DNA of 64,000 nt. Source: Apostichopus japonicus. Its lineage: Eukaryota > Echinodermata > Holothuroidea > Aspidochirotida > Stichopodidae. The position numbers and the translations under genes were made by a program. Shown here piece after piece: positions 1 through 13,100 of the stretch; position 1 is the stretch's first letter, and each line of letters begins with the position of its first letter. The stretch covers positions 27,747,841 to 27,811,840 of the forward strand of contig NC_092575.1 in the NCBI RefSeq assembly GCF_037975245.1. Direction: 5' to 3'. The notes below the pieces were generated by a model. It was not told the origin of the DNA, did no database searches, and saw only the letters and a program-made list of their open reading frames with translations.

Positions 1-1027
1 TAGAAGGTACAGGTAATGTCTATACGTTTGACACTACAAATACAATCAACTAAGTAAAAGGTACAGGTAATGTTGATACGTGTGACAATACAAATGCAAT
101 CCACTAAGTAGAAGGTACAGGTAATGTCTATACGTGTGACAATACAAATACAATCAACTAAGTAGAAGGTACAGGTAATGTCTATACGTGTGACAATACA
201 AATGCAATCCACTAAGTAGAAGGTACAGGTAATGTCTATATGTGTGACAATACAAATGCAATCAACTAAGTAGAAGGTACAGGTAATGTCTATACGTGTG
301 ACAATACAAATGCAATCAACTAAGTAGAAGGTACAGGTAATGTCTATACGTTTGACACTACAAATACAATCAACTAAGTAAAAGGTACAGGTAATGTTGA
401 TACGTGTGACAATACAAATGCAATCCACTAAGTAGAAGGTACAGGTAATGTCTATACGTGTGACAATACAAATACAATCAACTAAGTAGAAGGTACAGGT
501 AATGTCGATACGTGTGACAATACAAATACAATCAACTAAGTAGAAGGTACAGGTAATGTCTATACGTGTGACAATACAAATGCAATCCACTAAGTAGAAG
601 GTACAGGTAATGTCTATACGTGTGACAATACAAATGCAATCAACTAAGTAGAAGGTACAGGTAATGTCTATACGTGTGACAATACAAATGCAATCAACTA
701 AGTAGAAGGTACAGGTAATGTCTATACGTGTGACAATACAAATACAATCAACTAAGTAGAAGGTACAGGTAATGTTGATACGTGTGACAATACAAATACA
801 ATCAACTAAGTAGAAGGTACAGGTAATGTCTATACGTGTGACAATACAAATACAATCAACTAAGTAGAAGGTACAGGTAATGTCTATACGTGTAACAATA
901 CAAATGCAATCAACTAAGTAGAAGGTACAGGTAATGTTGATACGTGTGACAATACAAATGCAATCAACTAAGTAGAAGGTACAGGTAATGTCTATACGTG
1001 TGACAATACAAATGCAATCAACTAAGT
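1..1027. repeat. 54-bp minisatellite, about 19 copies
   Basis: Head-to-tail copies of a 54-bp unit with the core GGTACAGGTAATGTCTATACG run from the window edge to 1027. Variants (GTTGATACG, TTTGACACTAC, CAATCCAC against CAATCAAC) recur with a 324-bp (six-unit) spacing near the left end, which suggests block duplication. On the minus strand the array begins only 13 nt downstream of the CLUH exon 11 donor, so it lies inside a CLUH intron. The array continues past the left edge. Confidence 0.97.
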
Positions 1028-1039
1028 ACGGATACTTAC

Positions 1040-1142
1040 AGGTGCCACATATGCAGCATAGTCTCCACCAAAATCTTTGTAATGGTCTCGTACATCAAAC
1101 CCAAGGCTAAAGAAAATATTATTCCAGATGAACATTTGCATT
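1040..1142 (-). CDS. CLUH: CLUH exon 11 (Clu domain), last exon in window
   Basis: Acceptor TTTATTTCCACAG, donor CACCT/GTAAGT, phase 2 in and phase 0 out. It encodes [20 protein letters not shown] followed by [14 protein letters not shown]. The next exon should begin with residues equivalent to the -TNDL-GV-Y- region and must lie left of position 1, beyond the 54-bp minisatellite. Confidence 0.98.
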
Positions 1143-4100
1143 CTGTGGAAATAAAAGAATTAAAATTAGCAGTCACCTCTCACATTAGCTGATGGCACAT
1201 TCACTACTGAAATCCACCAAAAAAGAAGGGAAAAAAATGCTTTTCAGCACTCAAAACAGCAAATAACAAATTCTACTGAATTAATTGAATATTAAGGAAT
1301 ACATAAGTTCAATACAATCATGTATGGTGCCTGAAATGATTCTTCATATTTATATCAGACCAACTAAAGCATCTTAACATATATATCACATTACAGAGAA
1401 TTCCCCTGGTACAAGGTATTTTTATGCTCTTGGTATTGCATGGCAGAAAGTATTATGTAATAAACCAGCCGACTGCGAAGTAGTTAACAGAGAAACGCTC
1501 TACTACTCACTTTGTGTCCTCTCCAGGGTTTATTGCCATAACGTTGCCATCTATCACAGCCATTGCACCTCTGGTAGATGCTGCGACAAAATCGCTGTGC
1601 ACCTTGAATACTGCCCTCTCTCTCAAAAGCCGCTCTGGTAAGTTTTTACGCGGCAACTCTCTTGTTGTCTGGAGCTCTTCGTTCCAATCCCTCGTCTATC
1701 GTAGAAATTAAAAAACAGAAAAAAGAAATGATGATGACGACTCATTTGAGTAACAGTAATAATTGATATTTTTTTCATATATTATTTTATTTTCTAATAT
1801 AATTCTTGGAGTGACAAGAATGTTAATCATATCTTCTATTCACCACACAGATGTGTTAGAAATAAAAAGAACACAGGAAAAAATCTTTGAATGGGAGGAG
1901 CCAACTTTTCAACAATACATTTAAATGATGTACATCAGATTGAGTAGCTGGTTTTTAAGACATGAATATTCATTATTTCCCCTTTTTTTTCTAGAGAATA
2001 CAAAATGTGCACAATAATTGCTTGGTACAACATGATGCCTGCATAATGTTGTATTTATTAACAATTATGTAAGATTTCACTATTTACCTGACCAGGTATG
2101 TGTTCTTCATATCCTAGACGGGCTGTGTATGCTGCAAAGAAAAAGGTATGGAGTATTAAGTTACTGAAATACTGAAAAGAAAATGTTCAGAACCGTGCAA
2201 AAAATTACCAGGATACAGTGCTTGATACATGTGATGTTACCTTGAAGTCAGGTCCTTGCTGATGTCAGGAACTCCACCAAAACTTCAAAACAAACCAGAC
2301 TCCATGGGATGGAAAAGAACCGTGGAATTATAGTTGTAAGCCTTGCGAATGGTAGATTTGGAAGTAAGAGGAAGTGCGCTCTGACCCTGAAGTACATCGG
2401 TGGGGGGGGGGGGGGGCACAGTGCTAAATGTTACCAACATTTGTAAGCTAGTTTGAATTGAATGCATATGCAGAATGCAGACAGGTATGAGAGGAAGTGA
2501 AGTAAATACCTGTTTATTATTACTATTTGTCGTTTCCTTACAATCAAGCTTAATATCATGTGAGGAAGTTTCTAAAAATGAATGGTTAATGTGGTAATCG
2601 AATACAATTAATATCAGGACTGTTGGTTCACAATATTTTGATGGGATCTTTAAACCAAAGTGTTGACAAAACCAATTTCTCTATTTTTGTCGAGCACTGA
2701 CCCCTTTAAGGGGGTTGATCAGTCTGCATGTGGGGCTTTACCTTCTTCTGCTCTTATTGAATCCACAGTGTGCTCCAGCTGTGGGGCCACCCAAGAGTAG
2801 GTCTGGAAGGGGGTCGGGACACGCTCATAGGGGTGCTTCTGTGACCTGACCATTAAAAGAGAAAAAAATAATGACGTTTATAGGGTCAAAATGTCAAGTG
2901 CATTTGAACACTACTTTAAGAGAATGTGAAATATTTGAGTTTCTCCAAAGTATCCAAGGTTGATGTAGTGCATGGCTGTGGTATCAATAACTACAAGGCT
3001 TTCTTTCAGGCAAAATATGCAACATATTTGACAAAAGAAAAGAAAATGCTAAAATAAACCTTTACTATTCAAAACAATCATCTACATAACCATACCATTT
3101 CTGCCTTTCCCTGTAACTTCATCAGTGAGGCATAAACAGAAACACACATACCAACCCCAGGGATGTAAGTGCAGCCAAAAAAAAAAAACGGAAAACTATT
3201 CGGAGACCCCGGGTGAATGCCGTCCTAACACATCCTACTCCTAGCTTTGACTCCTTACACACTATCGTTATGTTAGGCTAGCTCAGAAGTATTAGCGCTA
3301 ACACATCTTACCCCTAGTTCTTACTACTTACACACTATCGTTATGTTAGGCTAGCTCAAAGTTACGAATACGTCGCAGCGAACTACGGAATAAAAAACAG
3401 TCTCACATTCGAATGCGATCACAAATATTGACTTTCATATGTGTATCCCGTAGATTTCCGCCGCTCACAAATATCACAAGCGTTAATTCCGAAAGTTATG
3501 TCGAGCACCAGCAGTTACGAAGATATCAATTAGCAGTCCAATCAACGTGAATTAGGCAAGGTTTTTCAACGACAGAAATGAGCTATGGCGATTTGAAGTT
3601 CGCACGTACGCAACGATATTCACATGGCACAATGTTGTACAATGCAATGCGATGATGCAAAACAGGAATGGTATTTTGATTGATCGATGAGTGAAAGTTG
3701 AAGTTAGCTTGCTGCAACGGGCCAGGCATTTTTGCCGCGTTGTGTCTTTGATATTCGAACAATTTTTTGGAACTTTATTGGAATTAAAAAAAAACGGATT
3801 TCCGTAAAAATACGGAAGACTTACATCCCTGAAAAAAACAAGAGCCCAAGGGCACTGTGGTTCCTTGCTTGGGGTATATGACAATACACATAATATTATC
3901 AAGCAAGATTGGGCTGAAATAGTCCAAGTAAGTGTGGTCCTACATGTTCCCATAAAGTAACCAACACTATAGCCAACACTTTTGTGATCACAAAATGTGA
4001 TCGGATTTTTTATCAAAAGGCACTTTTGAGATCTAAATATGGCGTCGAAAATGTAAGAAATATAAGAGACCTACAAGCGTGTCAACAGATATGATAACAA

Positions 4101-7100
4101 TGGTGACCTCAGATGACATGACCTTTAAGTTTCAAAATGTTCCACCACCCCATTCACAACTTGTCCCAAAATATCAACCATGTCACACCTTGGCATTGAG
4201 ATTTAATTGCATTAAATGTCAAAAAATTAACTTTGAACTTGTATGTAACTTCACACAAAGGTCACCCGGAGGTCAACCAATTGACATTTTTGATCGGTGA
4301 GACCTAAATAGAGCATGACTGTAAAAATTCAAACATTTTTTCTTTGCCCATTTTCTCCCCCCATAATACTACTTTTTTAACATTAGCTGACCTTTGGTGA
4401 CCTTGGATCACATGACCGTTAAGTTTGAAAATATTCCCCTATACCATTTGCAACTTGTCCAAAAAAATCAACCTTGTCACACCTTGGCACTGGGAGTTAT
4501 TGCATTAAATGTCTGAAAATTAACTTTGACCTCATATAACTTCGCACACGAAGGTCACACAGGGGTCAACCTATTGACATTTATGATCAGAAGGTACCTT
4601 TAACATCTGAAAATAGCATCGAAACTGTAAAAAATCCACAAAACACGAAAAGGTCACCAGAGGTCAAATTGAGGTCAAGGGTCACCCACATGCGGGTCGA
4701 CAATTGGATTTCATTGAAGCAACTCCCAACTCTAACGGACAATTTGTTCTCAAGTTATCGCAAAAATACTAGTGTTTTATCATTAATTGACCTTTGGTGA
4801 CCTTGTATCACATAACCGTTAAGTTTGAAAATATTCCCCTATACCATTTGCAACTACTCCAAAAATATCAACCTTGTCACACCTTGGAACTGGGAGTTAT
4901 TGCATTAAATGTCTGAAAATTAACTTTGACCTCATATAACTTCGCACACGAAGGTCACACGGGGGTCAACCCATTGACATTTATGATCAGAAGTTACCTT
5001 TAACATCTGAAAATAGCATCGAAACTGTAAAAATCCACAAAACACTAAAAAGGTCACCAGAGGTCAAATTGAGGTCAAGGGTCACCCAAATGCGGGTCGA
5101 CAATTGGATTACATTGAGGCAACTCTCAACCCTAACGGACATTTCGTTCTCAAGTTATTGCAAAAATACTAGTTTTTTATCATTAATTGACCTTTGGTGA
5201 CCTCGGATCACATGACCGTTAAGTTTGAAAATGCTCCCCTATACCATTTGCAACTTGTCTCAAAATATCAACTGTGTAACACCTTGGCACTGGGAGTTAT
5301 TACACTAAATGTCTGAAAATTAACTTTGACCTCATATAACTTAACATACAAAGGTCACCTTGGGTCAACTTATTGACATTTTTGATTGATGAGACCTAAA
5401 TTAGAGCATCAAACTATAAAAATTCAAACATTTTTTTCTTTGCCCTTTTTCTACCCCCAAAATACTAGTTTTTTGACATTAACTGACCTTTGGTGACCTC
5501 GGATCACATGACCGTTAAGTTTGAAAATATTCCCCTATACCATTTGCAACTTGTCCAAAAATATCAACCATGTCACACCTTGGAACTGGGAGTTGTTGCA
5601 TTAAATGTCTGAAAATTAACTTTGACCTCGTATAACTTCGCACACGAAGGTCACACGGGTGTCAACCAATTGACATTTTTGATCGGAAGGTACCTTTGAT
5701 ATCCAAATCTAGCATCAAAACCAAACATTTTCTTTTTTGCTCGTTTCCTCCCAAAATAAGCACATTTTTTCTAATGTGACCTTTGACCTTTTGACCTTGG
5801 TTTCAGATGTAGTTTAATCTCCTGATTCCAAAAAACAAAACGAAAAGCCTGTACAACCATCGTAACTCCGACCGAAAAACTTTGACCCCATATAACTTTG
5901 CACATAAAGGAAACACGGGTCAACCTATTGACATTTATGATCAGAAGGTACCTTTGACATCTGAAAATAGCATTGAAACTGTAAAAATCCCAAAAACACG
6001 AAAAGGTCACCAGAGGTCAAATTGAGGTCAAGGGTCACCCAAATGCGGGTCGACAATTGGATTACATTGAGGCAACTCCCAACCCTAACAGACATTTCGT
6101 TCTCAAGTTATTGCAAAAATACTAGTTTTTTATCATTAATTGACCTTTGGTGACCTCGGATCACATGACCGTTAAGTTTGAAAATGCTCCCCTAACCAGT
6201 TCACAACTTGTCCCAAAATATCAATCTTGTCGCACATTGGCACTGGGAGTTATTGCAGTTTTAATATTTTCGGTTTTTGGACCATAACTGACCTTTGGTG
6301 ACCTTTGTGGGCACCAAAAACAATAGGGCACACCTTCTCCATATGGCGGATCTATAGTCCAAGTTTGGCCTCAATCCAACATTCCCTTATTGAGATAGAG
6401 CGTACCCAAGCAAGTGTCACAGACACACACACACACATACATACATACATACATACATACATACACACACACACACGCCAACCTGACTGCATAGGTTCCT
6501 TTTGCTAAAGCAAGGAACCAAAAACCGGATTTCCGTAAAAATACGGAAGACTTACATCCCTGCAAACCATACCACTGATTTACAAATGCCATATTATCCT
6601 TTGGTACTGGCTCTTTCTCATCCCATCTTTTCACCTTCTCTGCTCTTTTGCTAGGAAACTGTAATGGACCAACAGCAGGGAGTCACAGCGCCTTAAAACA
6701 CTTGCAGCATTGCAGTTAAAGTCAGGCAAACATCCTTGACAAATGGTAACCCATGCTTTCTGTATCTTTGTCAATTTAACTGTCTGTTCGGATTCAGCAG
6801 CTAACCAGTTGATTGCTAACTTGAAGTGCTATATATCCACTCCATTGACAAGTAATGTAGAACAGGGTTACATAAACAACTGTATCTGGTTACATAGTTC
6901 TAATAATTTCATTAAATATTAACAGCTGAGCAGTACTAGACCAGAGAGGAGGAGGAGGAAGATGCCAAACATAAAGACCTCAAATAGAATCTCGGCTGAG
7001 ATTAATGGACCCATGATCATATTTCATTTAATATGTGATTGGCTATATCCTGATACATCACTTGTATGTTATATGCATGGCATTACCAACAGTCAGCTTA

Positions 7101-10100
7101 AGATGTTTAACCGAGATAAAAACTATTGTAGAAAGGCAGCTGAACACTGAGACATTCACTAGAGTGACAGTAGTAATTTATTCAGTGTATCTTGTGGAGC
7201 GGGAGGGGTAAGGTTGGAGGGGGAGGGGTACTAATGTAGTCAAATTAAACTGTTTAACCGAATTAGAAACTTTTGTACACAGGAAGCGGTACAACAAGAC
7301 ATTCACTAGAGTGACAGTAGTAGTTTATGCAGTGTATCTTGTGGAGAGGAAGGGGTAAGGGTGAAGGCGGGGGGGTCGGGTCGGAGGGGGGTCGGAGGGG
7401 AGGGGCTACCTCAAGCAATGGATGGATGTTTAATCACAGACACTTCCTACTAGTTACACAACCACTAGTTTTACTGCTATACCTGCTATCATTCCTTCTA
7501 CCAGCAGACTGCCAATTAATACCCTTACCATTATCAAGTTTCTTGACAGTGTAGTTTAGACCTTTACCCATTGCATTATATGTGGTGCATTACTTACAGG
7601 TAGAGTCCTAAAGGGAGACCTACTACTGCTTGGATAATGTTAACTTTATTCAATTCTGTAGCCGACCCCAACTAACACCTGTTGTTATTCATTGAACTCT
7701 GTCAAACTGATGGAGGACCCATATGTTGGCTCTAACGTAACCTTTATTGTTAAGAAAAATGTGATCGAGCAACACCAGAACTTGAAGCAACTAAATTCTA
7801 ACTTGCATGTCAAATATAAGCTGCTGGTATGTTACCTTTTCTTCAACAGCTGTGCAAATGTCTTCTTGAAAGTTGAGCTAATTTTGTTAAGGAGCTCAAT
7901 GACAGAATGAGACAGGTGCCTTTGTTCAGCCGGTTTCGGATTGAAAGCTTCTAGAGTAGACCTTGATAAAAGGAAGGAAAAAAAAAACAATATTCATAAA
8001 AAATGACCAAGGATCGATGAAGATAAATATTGTATCGGCAGAAAAAACATAAATTTTTCTTGACAAACTTTCATGGGAAACCATTAACCCTCTGGTCTCT
8101 ACTGTAATCAGCTAAGGAGGTGGGGTAGGTTTGCTTTTCGTTCAAGCAGAGTTGGCTGACATAATCTTTGAAATTTGGTCTACTACAGCTCTTCCTTTTT
8201 ACTTCAAAAGGTAAATAATTAAAATACTAAACATATTTGACAATCTATGCTAAATATGAAAAAATGGCTCAAAAAACCAACAAATCCATGAAATGGATAA
8301 TTATTAAGTAGAATTAGGCGGTTATGTTAATTACCCAAATGTATCAAAATAGTTGTTCTCTGCCAATTAACCTGTGTGAATAGATAAATCAGGTATTTTG
8401 TTTGCTACTGTACATCATCAGCCCTTTTCATTTTTAACTGAGAGAAATTTAAATTTGATTGAATTTTCCAAACACTAAAAACTTTCTCTACCAATTTAAT
8501 TCTATATGTGATCAATAGTATGTGAGCCTACAAAATTATTCCTTATTGATTCATAAGGACCTATTAAGGGGTCCATTTGACCGGAAACAGTCACTTGATA
8601 CAAACTGTACAAATAACCAGCAAGTGTGTAATACATTGTGAAAATCACTCTGTAGTAGAGTAAGCCACAGTGGACTAATATAATACTCGATGGGATGGAG
8701 TAATTACTGGTAGGTATTACACACAGAAACCAGGGCACAGATGTACTTTTCAGTGAGACCACTCAACATGCTATAGACTTATGGTTGCAATGATGTGTGT
8801 AAAATACAGTACTAACTCAATGAGGGTCTCTTTTACAAAATAAAGCACTCTGGTGGAAAAATTGTGACTTTCACATCAATTTGATTGTTCACACTACCAG
8901 TGAAAGGCGGGTTTAAAGCTGTCTATTGATTTCAAGATGATGAAATATCAAATATTTCTTTCTGACAATTTTCTGGACATTGTCAAATTTGAAAGAATTT
9001 CATCAAAATAAAAGAGTACTTATACAATGCACATAGCCTTCAAAGTGTTAAGACAGAATGGGTTTGTTTATTCCACTGGCTCTGCTTTTATTATACATCA
9101 CCAATTTACAATAGATAAGGTCAGTTACTGTGTATAACAGTATGTAATACAATCCTTATTACAGCAGGCCTCAAATGTGGGCTGTTTTCTGGCAAGATGC
9201 CAGTGGATTTTGCCATTTGCAAGTAGAAATAGGAAAGGCACTTGTATTCTCTGCTAAGTAGACATTTAGGCATCATATGTCAGTTACCAAGGGTTATTAA
9301 AAATTTTGCATGATTTCCGTACCTAATATAAACCCGGTTTTTATTCTTTTTATCAGCAAATATTATTGAGCTGCTCTCATATGCATGTACAGTAGTAGGT
9401 GATGGTGTTGTTATTCAGGAAAATACCAGTGAGAACTTACAAGCACTTACAATTTTTATCAAGTGGCTGAAATGTTTTAATTCTAGGCCAGCATATATTG
9501 CCAATTTAATTAGCAAATCTGCTAACAAGCTTATTACATTGTTCTTTGCTTACAAGGATACTTAAGCAGTGATTCCTAGTAAGCTAAACTATGTGAAGTA
9601 AGCTTCTTCCTGACTACAAAAGAGTTCACTAAGAATGCAAAACCAGGTTGAAACAAAGGTTGATAACACATGTGTATAGACTTCTGAATGGTAGATTGGG
9701 AAGGAAAGAGGATATTGACCTCCGGGTCACTGGGGGCGCAATGCAAGAATGTTGCCAGTTATAAGGCTAGGGTAGATCGGAGTATGTAAGTAAAGCAGAC
9801 AGGTATGGTGAGGAGTGATGTATTAATCTTTGCTCGCCATAAGAACTATGTCCGAGTTTAGCATCATTTAAAATACTTGCTCCTTTTCTCTGTAAATGCA
9901 GTTCTAGAAGTCTTTACATCATGTCATTCAGACTAATTCCCCATAACAAGGTAACACATCCAAATGTTAGGTTACAGATTTTCAAATGCTTTCCAAAGCC
10001 ACTAGTGGAAGATTCTGCATTTGAATGTTCTGTATCTTAGCAAAACTATTTATTTATCAAAATGTCCCTAATAAGCGCCAAATCAGCAAATAACATTATT

Positions 10101-13100
10101 GCATCTGTTCAATCATGCATGAAATAAATAAGTGAGGTTATTGACTCACAAACTTAACATTGTACATGTATGTATTTGACGATTAAAACAATGATTTTTA
10201 GTTTTAATAACTGAATACTCACTGGTTAATATAAAATCCTCTTGTAGATGCAGTAATGTGGTATGAGGCACCTTCCATGGTCACAATGTAGAGGTACATA
10301 AGATCCCCTGTAATTAAAACCATAAACAATGAAAGCTGTTTACCATCAGGCCATACAACAAAAAGAAGTACTCCTAAAAGTACATTTCATACTGTATACT
10401 AATCCCAGGAGACTGCAAATTCAGAAATGAACATTTAACCATAATATTAACTCTGAACAAGAATAGAATTAAACCGCCGCATCTTACCTTCCCCAATCAC
10501 CCTGTTATCCCATAGCATGATCATACCCCACCCCTTCCCTTGCAATGACCCAAGATATCATTTTGTTGTGGGGGGGGGAGGGTACTACATTTGCCTTGAG
10601 AAGTAATCTGTAAGTATTTGACAACAGTTTACACAAAGGGATATTTTACCTTCTCAGTGTAGATACTGTATGTTACACATTACTACAATGTACCATGATG
10701 CATACAGTTATATGTTTTAACATGACTTGAATGCTACTCTCTCCCAGAGGTAATGCCATACTAACACAAAAACAGACTGAAGTGTTGACTAGGTTTGTCT
10801 TACTTAACAACAATACACACTTGAACTTTTGAACCTATACCTTGTTTCGGGATCCTGCATATGTTAATTACTTCATATTAAGGAGCAACGAGGCTGCTGC
10901 CCTGGATAATTTTGGGTCAACTTCGCTATGTCTTCATACTTCATACTTTTCATTTTAAGTGGTACAATAATAGTGTTACTGCTTTTGTACAGTACCATAC
11001 CATCATATGAGCTATAAAAACTGCCACACTGTATACAAGTGTTCTGTTTAGTCCATAATAAAGAGAAAAACAGAAGCTTATTAGAGGTGCAGATTGTCAA
11101 AATTGACCATTAAATATAATTCGGACAGAAAACCCCAAAACCTGACACAAATCACACTGGAATTGTAGTTCCTTCCCCCTCCTTCCCCCTCCCCTCCCCA
11201 CGGGGGAAGGAGCCCTTCCCCCTCCCCTCCCCCACGGAATGGTAGATTTGAAAGGAAGAGCAGGTGGGCGTTTACATTGTCAGTGGGTCAGTGGGGTGTG
11301 CTGAAATGTTATCAATCTTTGTAAGATAGATAGATTTAGGAAATCAATTTGTTTAGTGACTACAGGTAAATGAGGAATAGAGTACATTCTGTAAATAGTA
11401 TATAATTCTTCCTGTAATGTTACCTAAGTGTAGTCTCAGTAGATCTCAAACGTTTTGTACGATGGAAATAAATTGTTCTATATTATTAAACAAAGTGATT
11501 GTACCACTTCTGTTGATTTAACTCTTGAATAAAGGAACAACTATTCTAAATAAGAGATTTTAACCTGTCAAGGACTTGCTAAAGATTATTTTCTCTTCAT
11601 CACCTATCCAAAAACCAACTTGGATGTAGAAAACAGGGAGAAAAACATAATTTAAGTTCTGGAACTATGAATAAGTTTGTGTTTAATTACTGATCACTTC
11701 CCAACACAGTGAAAGACAAAAAACTCTATGTGTGAATGACACAACACTAGGATGACCAACAAATTCAAAATATTCCCACAAAACCTATGTAACTTCTCAA
11801 CATCTAGTAAACTGATTGCTCTTAAAGTCAGGATATTGATGAGTGGAAAAAGGAATTATCTTGCAATAAACTTAAAGCTCCTTGAAATCTAAGCTGGTAA
11901 TCACCAGGATGTCATGCTGTACGATTCACTCACATTCTTTTCCTTTATATCTTGCTGACTAGAATGTCTCCCCGGCACCTCTATCGTTAGCTCAATGATG
12001 AAAGACTTCCTGTCACTTGGAATCACTTATAAGCTGTTCTGCCACCCACTCACTCTCTCTCTCACTTCAATACACAAACAAGTTGGTGGAGTTTTTGTCC
12101 TTTCAGATAGATCTTAATTTACTTCCTCAAACCCAATCAGTATAACTGTTCTCCAAGTGTATCAATAAAGCATGTCACATGACCAAATCAGTTCCCCACA
12201 GTGGCAGGTGCCATCCATTTCCCTTGCCACAGGGCAAAACAATAACAGCAAACCATTAAACTGATCACAACAGAATGTTGAGATATCTAATGTTCACAAA
12301 CACACAATACCCAAGCATGGTTACTAATGGTGTTCTACCATACAACTTTAACTTAATGGTGACTAGTTCGTTCCATCTTCAGACTAATCAATGGCAATTA
12401 ATATCATTCTTCAGAGCCATCAAATGTAATCAAATCATGTGTTGATTAGTAATTACACCTGATGACTAGCTGAATCCTATATATATACTTTGCCTTAGGT
12501 ACTATTATTATTATTATAATTAATTGATATTAATACTCATCAATTGAAGTGTAATGCACTCAATTAGAATGGATACCATGAATGCTTCATATTGATACTA
12601 TTTTCATTTATATAATCTTACCATGCATTTTTCTTGTTCCTGGAGGAGGGTTCCAGCCAGACAGGGTTAAAACTTTGATACAAAGTGGTGATTTCTGCTC
12701 CTTATGATATGGAAGTAAATGTGATAGAGGGCGATCCTTACTCCCTGGCATGATGTAATCGGGTGGCGTGCAGTCGACGACATCATTACCATTCGGCTTG
12801 TTTCGCTTCTTTTCAGCTACGGACATGAATCAAAAAATTTTCTCTTCAAATGTGGAACATGCTGTTAGAGTTTCTCATTTCCAAAATAATTCTTAGACTT
12901 CTTATGGCTATCTCATTGTCTCAGAATCATAAATGCATTCATATAAGTTTCATTGTGGCATCCAGTACATAAAGAAACATTATCTAAACACACACAGAGG
13001 TTAAGCAATGATTTCTCCAAAGGGTGTCAGACTTGAAGTACTCAAGTACATACTCGTACTCTGAGTTTGAACCGGAGTACATTTTTCTGTCCTTGTACTC

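Larger units (their letters stand above)
3858..6520. mobile_element. Composite repeat unit with 13-bp inverted ends, filled with AGGTCA-rich tandem repeats
   Basis: The ends TGGTTCCTTGCTT (3858-3870) and AAGCAAGGAACCA (6508-6520) form a perfect 13-bp inverted repeat. The interior is a tandem array plus a CA/ACAT microsatellite. No transposase reading frame was found. The unit sits between two 37-bp direct copies of the terminus of the preceding element (3795-3831 and 6526-6562), which points to nested insertion or recombination between MITE copies. Confidence 0.55.

Noticed and set aside
1-1027. CRISPR-like regular repeats
   Set aside because: There are no unique spacers. The whole 54-bp unit repeats, in an animal genome context.
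1514-1711. 65-codon plus-strand ORF
   Set aside because: Antisense shadow of CLUH exon 10.
3552-4016. 154-codon minus-strand ORF
   Set aside because: It crosses the boundary of two mobile elements, has no recognisable domain, and is a chance frame in repeats.
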